A stretch of 5,781 nt of DNA, taken from NCBI GenBank assembly GCA_018267435.1, contig JAFDYM010000489.1, positions 1 to 5,781 of the forward strand. The letters are read 5' to 3'. Numbering within the stretch: the stretch's first letter is position 1; each line of letters starts with the position of its first letter. Positions 5,078 to 5,781 of this stretch are shown piece after piece. The notes under the pieces are model-generated. The model ran no database searches. It was not told the origin of the DNA and saw nothing but the letters and a program-made list of their open reading frames with translations. The DNA comes from Bacteroidota bacterium. GTDB taxonomy: Bacteria; Bacteroidota; Bacteroidia; Chitinophagales; LD1. The translations under genes and the position numbers were made by a program.

Positions 5078-5781
5078 ATGAAAAACTTTAAAATAAATAT
5101 GAACCGCGAACCGCTAAGCGATGCCGACATCAACGCAGGTAAGGATTTCGGTAACTTGATGCAAGCCTATAAGGCAGCTAAGCCGCCCTTCTTCAAAACG
5201 CCTAAGTTTTGGTTCGGTGCCTCGGCGGTGGTAGTAGCTACTGTAGCGGCCGTGCTAGTGTACACTAAGGTGTTGCAGCCCGATACCTTGCCATCTGCGC
5301 CCGATGCAACTACGGCCTTTGTAAACCCGCCGATGCCAGAGGCAGATCTAAAGCGCGATGTGTATGTACTAGATTCCGAACGCGATACTATAGTAACGCA
5401 TAGCACAGGTACAAAATTGCGCATACCGGCCCATGCCTTTAAAGATGTTGCGGGAAATGTAGTAAAGGGTAAGGTAGAGCTGCACTACAGAGAGTTTCAT
5501 GATGTGGTGGATGTAATACTGGCGGGCATACCTATGACCTACGACTCGGCAGGGCAGCGCTACCACTTCGAGACTGCAGGTATGATGGAGATAAGCGCTA
5601 CACAGAACGGTGTTGCACTATTAACCAATGCCGATGCGCCGATACAGGTGGATATAGCATCGCGAGATAACCGGGATGTGTTCAATAGCTATTACCTAGA
5701 TACTGCTAAGCGCGAGTGGCAGTATCTAGCGCAGAGCAATTACCCCAATGCAGCTAGCATGCCTGCACCCGTTATGGCTTC
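5078..5781 (+). CDS. Single-pass membrane protein with extracytoplasmic beta-rich region, 3' end outside window
   Basis: The frame is open for 234 codons from ATG 5078 to the right edge. Residues 1-43 are polar and probably cytosolic (DADINAGKDFGNLMQAYKAAKPP). Residues about 44-63 form one hydrophobic helix preceded by lysines, which predicts an N-in orientation. A Pro/Ala-rich linker at about 67-90 follows, then a probable beta domain with GTKLRIPAHAF (111-121), GNVVKGKVELHYREFHD (126-142) and AGIPMTYDSAG (149-159). I recall similar blocks in uncharacterised Bacteroidota surface or periplasmic proteins but know no assigned function. Its place behind an ECF sigma factor suggests an anti-sigma or sensor role; the short cytosolic part shows neither the H-x3-C-x2-C zinc motif nor an obvious FecR domain. 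ATG 5099 (M8), after an AT-rich run, is an equally plausible start. No promoter of its own is visible, so cotranscription with the sigma factor is likely. Confidence 0.85.
   Translation, partial: MKNFKINMNREPLSDADINAGKDFGNLMQAYKAAKPPFFKTPKFWFGASAVVVATVAAVLVYTKVLQPDTLPSAPDATTAFVNPPMPEADLKRDVYVLDSERDTIVTHSTGTKLRIPAHAFKDVAGNVVKGKVELHYREFHDVVDVILAGIPMTYDSAGQRYHFETAGMMEISATQNGVALLTNADAPIQVDIASRDNRDVFNSYYLDTAKREWQYLAQSNYPNAASMPAPVMA

Noticed and set aside
5167..5566. Minus-strand open frames of 85 and 65 codons
   Set aside because: They are antisense to the membrane-protein gene, which has a clear transmembrane helix and conserved-looking blocks on the plus strand.

Overview
The window looks like a chromosomal segment of a Bacteroidota bacterium, perhaps a Chitinophagia/Sphingobacteriia-type lineage. 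The evidence is a TonB-dependent receptor with an N-terminal CarboxypepD_reg-like domain coupled to a DUF4249 lipoprotein (a Bacteroidota gene pair), an absence of Shine-Dalgarno sequences ahead of all five starts, a perfect TAnnTTTG -7 box ahead of the receptor, heavy use of ATA for Ile, and intergenic phrases of a type that I recall from many Bacteroidota genomes. The genus cannot be fixed from this sequence.

Left part, minus strand (3863 down to 1). Three genes run leftwards: the receptor (1431-3863), the DUF4249 lipoprotein (413-1426, only 4 bases after the receptor stop) and, after 74 bases, a multi-pass membrane protein with helix-embedded histidines that runs off the left edge (1-338). 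The first two are almost certainly one outer-membrane uptake operon. Whether the third is cotranscribed is open.

Middle (3864-4356). This 493-base divergent intergenic region is not empty. From left to right it holds a candidate receptor promoter, two short inverted repeats, a tandem 8-bp repeat, a 126-base imperfect palindrome that can fold as a three-way junction, and a second interleaved inverted-repeat element ending in a TCTGTG-N2-TCTGTGG phrase. I do not believe it encodes protein.

Right part, plus strand (4357 to the end). An ECF-type sigma factor (4357-4953) is followed by a 124-base spacer containing a long inverted repeat with a CTCCCT/AGGGAG core and a second TCTGTG phrase. Then comes the start of a single-pass membrane protein (5078 to the right edge) with a short cytosolic N-terminus and a beta-rich extracytoplasmic region. 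The gene order suggests a sigma factor with a membrane-bound partner, but the partner lacks the recognisable zinc anti-sigma motif and does not look like FecR.

The receptor has no STN signalling domain, so the divergent sigma factor and the receptor operon cannot be assumed to form a FecI/FecR/FecA-type signalling circuit. The most unusual material is the structured repeats of the divergent region and of the sigma/membrane-protein spacer.
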